The translations under genes were made by a program, and so were the position numbers. A stretch of 64,000 nucleotides of DNA from Isoetes taiwanensis (taxonomy: Eukaryota; Streptophyta; Lycopodiopsida; Isoetales; Isoetaceae), in NCBI GenBank assembly GCA_021234155.1, contig JAJEKV010000010.1, positions 7,290,871 through 7,354,870 of the forward strand, written 5' to 3'. Within the stretch, counting starts at the first letter, position 1. Each line of letters opens with the position of its first letter. The notes beneath the pieces were generated by a model. It worked only from the letters and a program-made list of their open reading frames with translations. It was not told the origin of the DNA and did not search any database. Positions 12,046-24,121 of the stretch are shown here, piece after piece.

Positions 12046-14653
12046 ATGGATTCCAACACTTCCCAGATCTATTCTTCGATCAATCTTCAAGAAATGTTCA
12101 AAAAACTGGATCCCAAGAAACTTGGCAATGTTTTGAAGGAACTGGATGCCAAGAAACTGGGCAAGGTATTACCGGATCTCCCACATTTTTTGTGCTCAGC
12201 ATTTCTTTCACTTGAATTTCTAAAACTGTTTTTTGCAGAAGGGAATACAAAAATTCAATGATAATGTCCCATTTCTCATGGACGTGACAAAAAGTATTTG
12301 TGAAGTTGCTGGCCAGGCACCGTTAGTCGGTATTTGCTTTCAAGCTCTTCGCATAATTGTAGAAACTGCTCAAGCTTATACGGAAATCGATGAGAAGGCC
12401 AAGGAAGTAATAGATTATGCAAGTTTCTTACAAAAATCCATGGAAACGATCGAAAATGCAGGCGGGGGCGATGAATACTTGAAAGAAAATTGTCTGGCAT
12501 TGCTCTGTGCAGAGGCTTTTGAATTTCGGAAGCAGGAACCCAGGTACGTACTTACATATTTATTTTCTTTGTGGTTTCTATTTATTCGTTTGTGGTTTGT
12601 AACAAACAGACCCGTGCCAAAATAGAATAGAGAAATAAACCCATGTTAATGTCCTTTGTAGAAAAGAGAGATTCAAGTTTAGCATTCTTCAAACAATAAG
12701 AGTGAAAATGTTTGTGGTTCAGGAAACAGAGTTGGGCAAAGTGCATGTGTGGTTTGGTCTGTGCCAAGTGTGAGGCACAGACGCTTGATGGCCTTGCCAC
12801 CAGATTGAAAGACATGACCCTCAAGCTTTCCTTGCACTGTCAAACACTTCTTTTGGAAAAGCAATCAGTTCTTGTGGAACAACAATTAGTTCTTGTGGAA
12901 CAGCAATCAGTCCTTTTGAACCTGACCCCTAAGCCCAGCCCAGCCCCACTTGGAGATTCTTCTATCAAGCTTAATAACAAAGAAGAATTACTCGAATTGC
13001 GGATGAGCCGGATAATCACGAGTCCTTGCTCTGTGTGGAATGGGAGGCATCGGAAAGACTACATTGTTAATGGCCTTACACCAAGATTTTCCAAAGAGAG
13101 ACAAGCAAGCCAAGGTGTTTATAGAGGTGGGCAAGGACCCTGCCGATTTAATGAAAATTCAAACAGAGATCTTGAAAGGATTGGAAGATAAAACCGAGAC
13201 GTTCATAAACACTGAGCAAGGCCGCAATAGATTGGAGGATTGCTTAAAAGGTTTAAAGCAAAGGGGCTCATCTTTATGCCTGTCAATAGATAATGTGTGG
13301 AGAGTAAGACATTTGAAACAGTTGTTGCCACAACACCTGCATGTTCATCTTCCACAATCGAGCTGTTTAATGATCTCCACGCGTTCCCAAGAAGTAGCCA
13401 AGGAGTTTCGTGACATTTGTTGTCCAAACAATGCGCATGCATTTCAACTCTTTCAGCCTAACTTGTTGGGCACAGAAGAAGCAGAACAATTGTTCATGAA
13501 GTGTGCAGAAATTGAAAATAAGAATGATGAGTGGAATTTGATAAATGAAATAGTCCCATTATGTGATGGGCTTCCATTGGCAATCAAAACATATGGTTCC
13601 CTCTTTAAAAGGCTAGAAAGGCGCAAGGAAGCAGAGTGGACACAAGTTAAGCAACGGATCTTAACAGCTACATCATCCCCATCAGAAGCTGACGACGATG
13701 ACGAAGTTCCACGATCGTTAGAACCTAGCATTGATGCTCAAAACCAGAAGGTGCAAGATGCATTCATTGATGCCGCGCTCTTTTGGCGTGGACAACCACT
13801 CGAAATGGCTAGATGTGCTCTATATATTGAACAAGAAGATATTCTGAAGGTTCTCTTGGAGGAGTCAATCATTTATTCCAAGAAACATCATTATAAGGAG
13901 CTTTTACTTTTAGAATGCCATGACCTGTTTCGTACCGTTGCAGAGAAGCGTGCAAAGAGAAGCAAATGGAAATATCTGGCTACTACAGCAGAGGCAAGTG
14001 CTTATCCCATTATAAAAATCTTTATACTTGTTTTGCCTTTGTAACCAACTTCTTTATTTGAATGCAGATGCAAGTTTCAAAAGAAGGAACACAAGGAGTG
14101 CGTGCAATAGACATTAAGTACCGAGATTTGGAATTTCCATCATTGCACAAGAATCTGCTTTATCTAAGATGCCATGGTATAGTCGCTTATTGTGATGCAC
14201 GCAGCACTTCACAACATAAAGGGCATAATCTCAAGGCACTCGAATTATTTCAGAGTATCGACTTGAGTCTTCTCCAGGTTCGAATTGTTGTCTCTTACAA
14301 GAAAATGGTATATTTTTTATAAATAAAAATAATTAATCTATCTTTTACATTTGGGACAGTGCTTTCCACACCTACAAGTCTTGTCTATTCAAGTCCTTAA
14401 ATATGGAACAGACTCAACACAGGTACATCACCAACTCCTTTCCTCTTCATTTAAATGCTTTAGGAACTTGCGTTTTTTGGAAATCAATGGAAGCGATTAC
14501 CAATTAGATGTGCTTCCAAATTCTTTTGGTGATTTAGTCCATTTAGAAAACCTTCAACTTCAATATTTTCCTTCCTTGAATACGCTTCCTGCTTTTTATA
14601 AGCCCTTGACATCTTTAAAAAGACTTAGCCTCTTAGGTGCGCTGGCTTCATAA
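12046..14653 (+). CDS. NB-ARC-LRR disease-resistance-type protein (NLR), probably frame-disrupted
   Basis: Intracellular immune receptor of the NLR class, an ATP-dependent switch sensing pathogen action. Exons: 12046-12165, 12239-12543, 12723-13993, 14068-14277 and 14360-14653, in matching phase. The N-terminal region (12239-12543) is a predicted helical domain with an apolar stretch (VGICFQALRIIVETA), reminiscent of HeLo/RPW8-like four-helix domains rather than TIR. NB-ARC motifs: P-loop MGGIGKTT (13040), kinase-2 LCLSIDNVW (about 13271-13300), RNBS-B MISTR (about 13370), GLPL (about 13570) and a CHDL variant of the MHD motif (13916-13927). LRR sequence begins in the last exon (FRNLRFLEINGSDYQLDVLP). 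The frame changes just before the P-loop (between about 13000 and 13037). The intron 13994-14067 uses a GC donor. The start was chosen because exon 1 joins exon 2 in phase. Confidence 0.8.
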
Positions 14654-15840
14654 GCTTTGCCCGTGCCTTCGGCCCATTGCCCATACTGGCTCACTCGACC
14701 TCTCCGGTGGCCCGGCTTTCGCCCGGCCTGCCCGACCCCTTCGGCCTGCATACGGGAGGCTCTACCTCTCCATTGCACCAATTTGCCGACTGCCCGTCGC
14801 TTCGGCCCATTTGCCCCATGCAGCTCTTCAATACCATTAACTTGCGACTCGCCCGACGCCTTCGGCCCGTACCTTAACCCAGCTGCCGCTGGATCGGGTC
14901 TCCCCTCATTGCTCGGCTCTCCGGCCGCCGGCAATTTCGGCCAGCTGCCGGATTAGCTCGACCTCTCCGGTCGCTCCATTTCGCCAACCTGATTCCGACA
15001 CAACGCCCTACGGACTCACTTGCCTCTCGATTCTTGACGCCCGGCTGCGAACCGCGCTCGACCCGGCCCCGCGCCGAAGGGCGCACCTCTCATTTGCTCC
15101 ATGGCTAAGCCATCTGCAGCAGCGTACGCCACAGTTCCTATCATTGCGCCAGCTTCGCCTTGACACGCACGCTTCGGCCAGCCCTTACGAAGCGGCTCGA
15201 CCTCATTGCGCCCGGCTAGCGGCTTGCCCAACAGCAGCGTACGCATACAGGCGGTGTTCACGACCTCTTCCACGTGCGCCCGGCCCTGGCGACTGCCCGT
15301 GCCTTCGGCCCGTACCTCCTGACGGCGCTCGGCCTCTCCGGTACACCGGTAACCCGACGCAAACCGCTCGGCCCACTGCACCGCATACAGGTGGCTTTCG
15401 ACCTCCATTGCGCCCAAATACGCGACGCTTCGGCGTACCGCCACGGAGTGGCTTCGACCTCTCATTGCGCCCGGCTATAAAGCTGCGAAACCGCGCTTCG
15501 GCCCGTACGCCTGGAGGCGGCTCGACCTCTCGGTATCAGTACGCCCGGCTGCCCGACCACGGCTCGGCCTGGCGCGCCCAGATCACGGCTTCGACCTCTC
15601 AAAGCTGCGCCACAGCTCCACCTCTCCGGCTACACCCAGCTCGCCAGCCTGTCCGACATGCTCGGCCCGCTACCCGCCTTGACGTCGCTCCACCTCTCCG
15701 GCTGCGCCCAGCTCGCCAGCCTGCCCGACGCACTCGGCCCGTTGCCCCCCCTGAAGTTGCTCAGATACATCGGGTGTGCCCAGCTCTCCAGCCTGCTTGA
15801 TACGCTTGCTACTAGACTCTTATTACAACTGCTTGCCTAA
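14640..15840 (+). pseudogene. GC-rich, decayed leucine-rich-repeat array of the NLR gene
   Basis: Directly after the last readable NLR exon the base composition jumps to strongly GC-rich. The 3' end still reads as LRR units of about 24 residues (LHLSGCAQLASLPDALGPL, about 15690-15750, followed by a second unit). Upstream, the same nucleotide phrases (CTTCGGCCCGT, CTCGACCTCTCCGG, GCGCCCGGCT) recur many times but in shifting frames, so no ORF spans the array. It most likely encoded the C-terminal ligand-sensing LRRs and has decayed through unequal exchange and indels. ORFs on both strands here are composition shadows. A possible end is the stop at about 15838-15840. Confidence 0.7.
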
Positions 15841-16555
15841 CACGCTCCGCCCCCTGTCTCTCTAATGGAGCTCAAATACGCCAAGTGTGCCCAGCTCTCA
15901 GGCCTGCTTGCTACCAGACTCTAGTCACAATGTAACCTTAATCTACCCCGCACCCAGAACTCCTTAGCCCCCTTGCCATGATTGCTGCCGTACTGCAGTC
16001 TCAACGTAAGCTTAAAACTTGAGAAGAGCACATATTGCAATCTTAGGGAGGACCACATGCATGACAATTCAACTGAATCAAAATATGAAGTGTACATTCA
16101 CAAGGATTTGAATTTCGGACCTATTAATGCTATGTCTTACACTTAATAAGAATACGTTTGATGTGCTTATAGCTCAATTATGTGGTTTTATGATTTCAAT
16201 GTGTGCTTTCTAAAGTTAAAAATAAAGATTTCAATAATTTTCTCGCTTATTAGAGTGGAATATAGATAAGCTTGTTGCTACGACATATTTTTGCTTCGGG
16301 AATTACCATCAAGTACCTTGTAGCCAGGCAACATTTTCAACATTCCTAGAAGTCCCATGTTCTACACACTTTAAACTGGAGGTACAATAGTAGACACAAG
16401 GATCAATTTTCATAAACAATTTGCTAAAACGTCTTCAACATACAATTGCACATTGTTGGAGAATCCTTGGCTATAGGAGATTTGCTCGTTTCCACTTTTT
16501 TCCATTGGCATATCTTCTTGTTCATTCCTTGCCTTTTGATCAATTTGAACCATCC
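15841..16555. other. Intergenic stretch, no gene seen
   Basis: The first 80 bases still resemble LRR coding sequence (CAGCTCTCAGGCCTGCTTG). After that the sequence returns to AT-rich DNA with only short ORFs. Confidence 0.4.
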
Positions 16556-16716
16556 TTTTATTTCTCACCTTCCAAGGTTTTTCCCACGAAAACCCTTCGG
16601 GGCGGGGGTTTTTTAATCCTGGTAGTAATACGCCTGCTGCTCCTTCTTTGTACTTGGGTCCCATAGGCCAGTTGGTCTCCGTGGACGATAAAATCATATT
16701 CTATTCTATTCTATTC
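16556..16716 (+). mobile_element. Retroposon 3' end with (TTCTA)n tail, copy 1
   Basis: The segment from GGTTTTTCCCACGAAAACCC through CCCATAGGCCAGTTGGTC and GTGGACGATAAAAT ends in ATTCTATTCTATTCTATTCC. The same arrangement occurs in reverse complement at 33193-33365, with a related one at 29323-29465. A shared body ending in a pentanucleotide microsatellite is typical of some non-LTR retroposon 3' ends. No reverse transcriptase is visible here, so the class is an inference. Confidence 0.5.
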
Positions 16717-16917
16717 CAAAAAAACCAATCGCAATCTTTCCATAAGGTTTTTAAATCATTTGTCATGTTGTCATGATTTGTGTACATTTGTATCTTAAGT
16801 TTGGATCCACATATCATGCCACATCAGTCAAATGATAACATCAGCCGCCCAAAAAGGTGTCGTGTCATTCCTAACTTTTGGCTAATTAAGAGTTTTTGCC
16901 ACCTCATTCTACTACTC

Positions 16918-16972
16918 TCGCCACTCTATTCTATTCTATTCTATTCTATTCTATTCTATTCTATTCTATTTT
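16918..16972 (+). repeat. (TTCTA)n microsatellite
   Basis: About ten uninterrupted copies of CTATT/TTCTA. Same pentamer as the tail of the retroposon-like segment 200 bases upstream; possibly the tail of another, otherwise eroded insertion. A run of 14 C followed by A lies at about 17047-17067. Confidence 0.9.
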
Positions 16973-17149
16973 GCCACCTCACTGGGTTGTGCTCTTGCCA
17001 TCAACCCATCAAAACCTAAAAATTTGCTTATTTTTCCTAGCTTCTCCCCCCCCCCCCCCAAAAAAAGGGTGTTGTTGCTCCCTTTATGGTCAACACCCTG
17101 TCTAAAGTAGGTGGAAAGAAGGTTGAAAAAAAGGGAACTTATTATGTAT

Positions 17150-20100
17150 GCACTATGACTTTCTACAACAACCCAATATAGAGGATCTGGTTGCTGCTTT
17201 TGTTTTGTTTGAAGACTCCATTTCGGGGAATTTTTTGTTGTTTGCCAATTTGAAGATCCTATATAGGGGATTTGGATGCTACTTATGTTTCATTTTGAAG
17301 ACCCCATGTAGAGGATTTGGAGTTGCTTATGTTTTTGAAGACTCCATAAAAGGACATTGTTTCCCACTGTTTTGAAGCCACCATGTAGGAGATTTGGATG
17401 ATGCTTATGTTTCATTTTGAAGACCCCATATAGGGGACTTGGTTGTTGCGTGCTACTTGAAAGACCCCATATAGGAGGGATTTGGATGATGCTTATATTT
17501 TATTCTGAAGACCACATATAGGTGACTTGGTTATTCCTCACTACTTTGAAGACCTCGTATCATTCGCTATTTTAACGGCCCTATATAAGGGATTTAGATC
17601 TTGTTTATGAAATCTTCAGATCCATATATGTGATCTATTATTCCTTGTCACTCTTTGTAGAAGACGTCATATAGAGGAGTTAGTTGCGCTTACTACTTTG
17701 AAGACTACATTTTTGGTTTCTTTTTTTCAATGCATGAAAGTTGGAGAAAACAAATGACATCAAAAAAAGAGGAAAAAAGATTTGTTACATATGCATTGGA
17801 TATCTTTACGAGAACCCCGTATAGCGGATCTTGTTGCTGCTTATGTTTTATTTGAAGACCCAATATAGAGGAATTGGTTGTCATTTGCCGATTTGACCGA
17901 TTCGATATTGGAGATTTAGGTTCTGCTTATGTGTTATTTCGAAGGCCCCATGTAGGGGATTTAGATGCTGCTATGTTTTATCTTGAAGCTCCATATGGGA
18001 GATTTGGATGTTGTTTGTGCTTTATTTTGAAGACCCCATATAGAGGACATGGTTGCTGCCCACCTCGTCACTTTGAAGACCTCAAATAGGAAATTTGGAT
18101 GGTGCTTTGTTTAGGGGTCATGGTTGTTGGTCGCTACTTTGAAGGCCCGATTTAGGGGATTTAAAAGATGCTTTTGTTTCATTCTAAAGACCCCATATAG
18201 GGGACCAGTTTTTTATTGCTATTTTGAAGATCCATAAAGGGTATTTGAATGATGCGTATATCTTATTTTGAAGACCATATATAGGAGACTTGGTTTTTGC
18301 TTGCTATTTTGAGGACCCCGTATTATTGGAATTTGTTTTTGTTCGCTAGTTTGAAGACCCCAAATAGGGGATCTGATTGTTACTTACTACTTCGAAGATC
18401 CATAAAAAGGGGATTTGATTGATGCTTAATATCTTATTTTGAAGACCATATCTAGGAGACTTGGATTTGCTTGTTACTTTGAAGACCCCGTATTACGGAA
18501 ATTATTTGTTCATTTTGAAGACACCAAATAGGAGGTTTAGATCCTCACTATGATTTATTTTAATTGCTACTTCTCACACTTTATATAAGACATCATATAG
18601 AGGGCTCGGTTGCTGCTCGCTTCTTTGAAGACGTCCTGCAGGGAATTTGTTTTCTCATGCCATGTTATTGTTGTGGTTGAAGACCTCACCTTGGGAATTT
18701 GTGCTATAGAGTTGTTTATCTTGATGAAGATCCCACATCGGGATTTGTTGTTCCTTATTGCTTTTTGTAGAAGATGCTATATAGAGGAGTTAGTTGCGCT
18801 TACTACTTCGAAGACTACATATAGGATTTCTTCTTTTTAATGCATGAAAATTGGAGAAAAAATAGACATCAGAAAAAAAGAGAGAAAAAAAAAAGATTTG
18901 TTACATATGCATTGGATATCTGGTTGCTGCTACAGAGGATCTGGTTCCTGCTTTTGTTTTATCTGAAGAGTCAATATAGAGGAATTGGTTGTCATTTGCC
19001 AATTTGACGATTCAATACTGGGGATTTGGGTTCTGCTTTATTTTGAAGACCCCATATAGGGGATTTAGATGCTGCTCATGTTTTATCTTGAAGACCCCAT
19101 ATGGGGGATTTGGATGTTGCTTATGCTTTATTTTGAACCCCATATAGGGGACATGGTTGCTGCTCATCGCCACTTTGAAGACCCCATATAGGAAATTTAG
19201 ATGCTGCTTAGTTTGGGGGTCATGATTGTTTCTCGCTATTTTGAAGACCCCATTTAGGGGATTTAAAAGATGCCTATATTTTATTCTAAAGACCCCATTT
19301 GAATGATGCTTATATCTTATTTTTGAAGACCATATAATAGACACTTCGTTTTTGCATGGCACTTTGAGGACCCCGTATTATGGAAATTTGAAGACCATAT
19401 CTAGGAGACTTGGTTTTGCTTGTTACGGAAATTATTTGTTGATTTTGAAGACCTCACATAGGAGGTTTAGATCGTCCTTATGATTTATTTTGGTTGCTAC
19501 TTCTCACACTTTATAGAAGACATCATATAGAGGGCTCGGTTGCTGCTCGCTTCTTTGAAGACATCCTGCACGGAATTTTGTTTTCTTATGCCATATATTG
19601 TTGTGGTTGAAGACCTCACCTTGGAGATTTGTGCTATAGAGTTGTTTTTCTTGATGAGGATCCCACATCGGGATTTGTTGTTCCTTATTATGGTTGCTGC
19701 TTGTCGCCACTTTGAAGACCCCGTATAAGAAATTTAGATGATGCTTAGTTTGGGGGTCATGGTTGTTGCTCGCTACTTTGAAGACCCCATTTAGGGGATT
19801 TAAAAGATGCCTATATTTTATTCTAAAGACCCCATATAGGGGACCAGTTTTTGCTTGCTACTTTGAAGATCCATAAAGGGTATTTGAATGATGCTTATAT
19901 CTTATTTTGAAGACCATATACTGGAGACTTGATTTTTGCTTGCCACTTTGAGGACCTCGTATTATGGGAATGTGTTATTTTTCGCTATTTTGAAGACCCC
20001 ATATAGGGGACCTTGTTGTTTCTTACTACTTTGAAGATCCATGAAGGGGATTTGATTGATGCTTATATCTTGTTTTGAAGATCATATCTAGGAGACTTGA

Positions 20101-20237
20101 TTTTAGTTTGCTACTTTGAAGACCCCACATTATGGAAATTTGGTGTTGTTCGCTATTTTGAAGGTCCCATATAGGAGGTTTAGATCCTGCTTATGATTTA
20201 TTTTAGTTGCTACTTCTCAAACTTTATAGAAGACATA
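17150..20237. repeat. Degenerate minisatellite array, left part
   Basis: Tandem units of roughly 45-50 bases built on TTTGAAGACCCCATATAGGG followed by GATTTGGATGCTGCTTATGT and TTTATTT, with much variation. Longer segments repeat at higher order. The phrase CATATAGAGGGCTCGGTTGC with its flanks occurs at about 18594 and 19526, and again, split by the Helitron, at 20231/24122. A block containing GTTACATATGCATTGGATAT recurs at about 17784 and 18900. Short ORFs on both strands are repeat shadows. The array resumes at 24122. Confidence 0.9.
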
Positions 20238-20250
20238 CTAGTAAACGGGT

Positions 20251-20267
20251 GCCCGGCGTTGCCGGGC
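20251..20267 (-). other. Helitron 3' subterminal hairpin
   Basis: Perfect 7-bp GC stem with a 3-base loop (GCCCGGC, GTT, GCCGGGC on the plus strand), ten bases from the CTAG end. In Helitrons such hairpins act as the transposition stop signal. Confidence 0.9.
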
Positions 20268-22804
20268 TAACGTCCTGGCATGTGTTTTTACTTGGCCTTT
20301 TAACGTTCATATGTGCAACTTCGACAACATCACGTATTGATATTGGCAAGAATTATCTTTGTTACTAAAATTGTCTAAGAACAACATCATCAATGTATTT
20401 ATAGATTTCAATAAAGAAAATGGTGCTTTATAAGGAATGTGGAAGGCTATTGAAATTTGGATAAGCGATCTTCTCAAGATGATTGGCATGATGATTGGCA
20501 TTATGATGATTGGCATTAAATCCTATACGACTGGGCTAAACTTCCATTAGTTCATGCATATGGTAGCCACTAATTGATACAACAACAAAATGGTAATCAT
20601 AAAAGTGGGCTTTGGAATAGACATATGCCACCTATGACATGCGTGTAAGAATTGCCACATTGGAGGAAATCAAATATATCAGTTAACCCTTTTTATCCAA
20701 CCATTCCTCAAATTTTCTTGCAAGAATAGAGCTAAACGAAAAAAAACATCCCATATCAAATCTGTACAGATGAAAAGAAAAGCAAGATATGGACTCAGGT
20801 CTTTGAAGCAAACATATTAGACTTTGATGATGTTTATCAACATATTTATGCATGAGGACTTATAGTATCAAGCTGCAGACTTGATGCTTATTACATTTAG
20901 TAGTAACTAATAGCTGAAACACCAGTCCACTATAACAGTTCAGATCACAATCGTGCTGTGGGTAGCTTTGGGTTAGAATTTCCAACTGACAAAATTAGGT
21001 TGACAGGTAATAATTTATCCTGCTGAAACATGGATTCGTTCCAGTAGTTGCAGTTCCAGTAGTTGCAGTAACACATGATTCAAGGTGCAAATCCCAGATA
21101 ACGTTTCTGCAAATATGCAGCCCATGTTCTGCAAAACATTATATCTTCTTCTCCACACCGTTGCAATTTCTCTAAAAAAGCAGAAGCAATCACATCAGCA
21201 ATTATATCTCCCTAGACCTCAGCAGCAAAACATTATACCCTATAGAAGTCTACGTAGAATGGAACAAATAGGATAGTAGAAAAAATAAATACATCTAGGG
21301 ATTGAAGAAAGCAAGGCAGATTGTTGAAGATGTAGCTAATCCAAATCAAACTATTTAGATGCTTTCCAAAATTCCCAACAACTTCTCAAAAGAATCAAAT
21401 CTCAAATCCAAAGATAATATAGGTTCTGGACCAACATATTTTATCCTCAATATGATGAATGAATCTGGAAGATGCCAGTCAGATTAACAGGGTTTACGGG
21501 ATTTGACCTGGTGCACAATAAAAGTAGAAATATCTCAAGACGTAGAAATATCTCAAAGTGCAATCATAAGTCCAGACAAATACTGTTGGAATGGGATGCA
21601 CAAATAAAAGATACCAACTGCTGTGTCAATGGCATGGTCTTCATTCTGGCAGTGGATTTGAAGATCCACAACTGCAGCTCCATTGTGCATCTAGCTCTAT
21701 TGTGCATTTGTGTTATGATTAGACTCATGAAACTCCCCACAAAATTCTCCAATACTGAATGAAACACAATAAACAAAATTTTTGAAACGGCAAAAACCTC
21801 AAAAGCCATCTCTATACAACAATCCTCTCTATCAGAATGTTCTTTCAGAAACTCTGCTTTCCTTCCAAAATATAGGTTCATCTAGTTGCACACAGAAATC
21901 TAAAACAGAGATGTTTCAAAAACCCGTGACAGATTAAGAATCCTAGGCCTCTTTAGGCTGCTTTTCTTGCTTTACGATAAAATGGGCTACAGACAAAAAA
22001 GATGACATAGCTGCAGAAATCATTTTACCTCAAGTTCCAGCCAGTTGAAGTTCATGTATGTGCCCATCTGGGCTCTAACATCTGCAAGGAAGCAATTAAA
22101 GAAATTAGCTTAGGAGCCTTCTACTAAGCACCTACAGCTCCACATAATCAAACATTTTGCTCCTACAGGATGATGATATTGATGATATAGTACGTAAAAA
22201 CCTCTGCTGCCAGCTCAATCATGTTGCATAAATTTAATGGCTGCTTTAATGCTTAATTCTTGTTTCTGCTCTATTCCAGCTTGTCGGACTACAAAACTTC
22301 ATGCAGCCTATAACCAATGGAAGTAAGAGAATATTTGGAATGACATACCTTCTAAAAGATCACACACTGATCTAGGGCAACGGGCGAGACTCTGGTAAGA
22401 AAAAAAAAAGAAATAACTTAACTTAATGGAAATTAGGGAGAATCACAAATATTAAACCCTGGTGTATATCTAAACTACGAAGTACATTCATTTCAAAGGG
22501 AAGATTGCAATTGCAATGTTAACCCTTTAAACATGGATTCAGCTAAAGAATTTGGTAAGCATGGATTATGGTTTACAGGACAATGTGCATTTAGATGCAT
22601 ATATTGCTGAACAATAGGGTCCTTGCATGCTAAGTGAGATGTTTACAGGCTTTGTATCCTGAATGATGACAGTCCAAACTCCAGATTGCCTACATAAATA
22701 TACCACAATGTATTCAAACACCTTATTTAAAGAGCATATTTTACGAATACAAAAGCATATAATATGGGGTAGCATGTCATCATATAGTTAAAATCAACTT
22801 TTTA

Positions 22805-23194
22805 TTGCAGGAAAAGAAAACTAATAAAGAACCAACCTGTATATTTGAGCACTTTGTGGTGGTTGGTCTGCACCCAGAGACAAACGTTGATGCAGTAGAA
22901 GCTGCTTTTGCTCACCAAATGCTCACCTTGAGGCTGTCTAACAATTCCTTATCAGAGCAACTTCCTGCTGTAAATGTATCTAATTTACAAAACAAATCAT
23001 CAAACAAATGTTCCTGCTCAGAAGATCATGATGCCAATCTTTGGGAATGCAGGCTGCAAGAGAATGGCATCTTCAGGAGTTTGCATTTAGCATACCAATG
23101 GGATCAAAAACTTGTGGGGAGGAAGACACAGAGCCCTGGCAGCCGAATGGGTATTGATCTGTTGCCAGAACTGCTCTATCATGTGACGAAGTAG
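22805..23194 (+). pseudogene. Captured gene fragment, DENN-domain-like
   Basis: A 129-codon open stretch inside the Helitron contains FEHFVVVGLHPETN followed by VDAVEAAFAHQM, which resembles the start of plant DENN-domain proteins (guanine-exchange factors for Rab GTPases). The rest (Ser/Asn-rich, Cys pair near CSCSEDHD) is less conserved-looking and there is no full DENN domain. An AG precedes the segment (TTTATTGCAG at about 22810), as expected for an exon carried with its splice site. Helitrons often pick up such fragments. Identification is by motif memory only. Confidence 0.42.
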
Positions 23195-24121
23195 AAAGAT
23201 GTGTCAGACATTAGTAGCCATGTGGATTGAGAACATCTAGCATCTAGCATACCATTCCATTGGCTGAAAAAACATCTAAGAGACAGTCTATGGCCACCAT
23301 GAACCTAAGAGTGTATACTGGAAGTAAACAGAACCAAGACAAAGGGTTAAGAGAAAGAAATCTGTAGAATAAGTGTTCCAGGGAAACCCCCAACTCCAGG
23401 CCCTCTACGTTTTTAGAGCAGGCAGGAAAAACCAATGAAAAGTAAGGGGGATATAAAGAAAACGGACTTGGGCATCTTTGTTTTGCCCTCAGATCTTTGT
23501 TTTGTTTAAGAAAATAAAGGAACGGGCAACGGAAAGGGGAAGCCGACCTGGTAAGGAAACTGGCAGTCGATCTGGTAAGCAAAGTCGAAGATCAAGAAGC
23601 CAGCAATGTCGAAGCTCCAGAAGCCCTAGACCTTTCAAAGAATCGTGGCTTGTCTGCAACAACGAAAAAAATGAAATAGATTCAATCTTTGCCCAAAGAA
23701 CATCCACCAAAGAAACCCTTAAATTTTGAGAAGAAACCTTAATCTGAGAACAGCTCTGGGACCGACCTGGAGTGCAGGAATCGAAGCTTTATCTGGCCGA
23801 GCCGATTTTTTTTGTAGCAGGATAGGAGCAAGAAAAAATGAGAGATTGTTTGGGGCAGATTCGGGACGCAGCATGATGGATTTAAACCCTAAAAACCTAA
23901 TCATGGATGGCGGAGGAGATTGCCGCCCACGATCTTCTCATCTGCCATCGAGAATAACGCCTCCACACTGCCATCACACTGCCATCGAAAATTAACTCAG
24001 AGGAGAAAATGAAGGAAGAAAAAATTTTGCCCGGAAAATGAAGAAACCGGCGTAACATCGCCGGAAAAAGCGTAAGCGCCGGCGTTAACACTGCCGGAAA
24101 ACCACAATTTAAATAAGTAGA

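Larger units (their letters stand above)
20238..24121 (-). mobile_element. Non-autonomous Helitron, 3884 bp, both ends placed
   Basis: Read on the minus strand the element starts with TCTACTTATTTAAATTG directly after a host A. It ends with hairpin GCCCGGC-AAC-GCCGGGC, ten bases of spacer, then CTAG directly before a host T. These are the defining Helitron features: 5'-TC, 3' hairpin plus CTRR, insertion between A and T, no target-site duplication. The flanks belong to one broken minisatellite unit: the left flank ends AGAAGACATA and the right resumes TAAAGGGCTCC, matching the intact units at 18594 and 19526. No RepHel protein is encoded, so it would depend on helper proteins. Inside lie a DENN-like gene fragment and AT-rich filler. 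Confidence 0.9.

Noticed and set aside
14596-15800. ORFs up to 218 codons in the GC-rich NLR tail, several on the minus strand
   Set aside because: GC-rich DNA has few stops; only the short plus-strand frame near 15658-15840 reads as LRR.
17150-20240. Regularly spaced repeats considered as a CRISPR array
   Set aside because: Units are directly tandem and degenerate, without unique spacers; the genome is eukaryotic.
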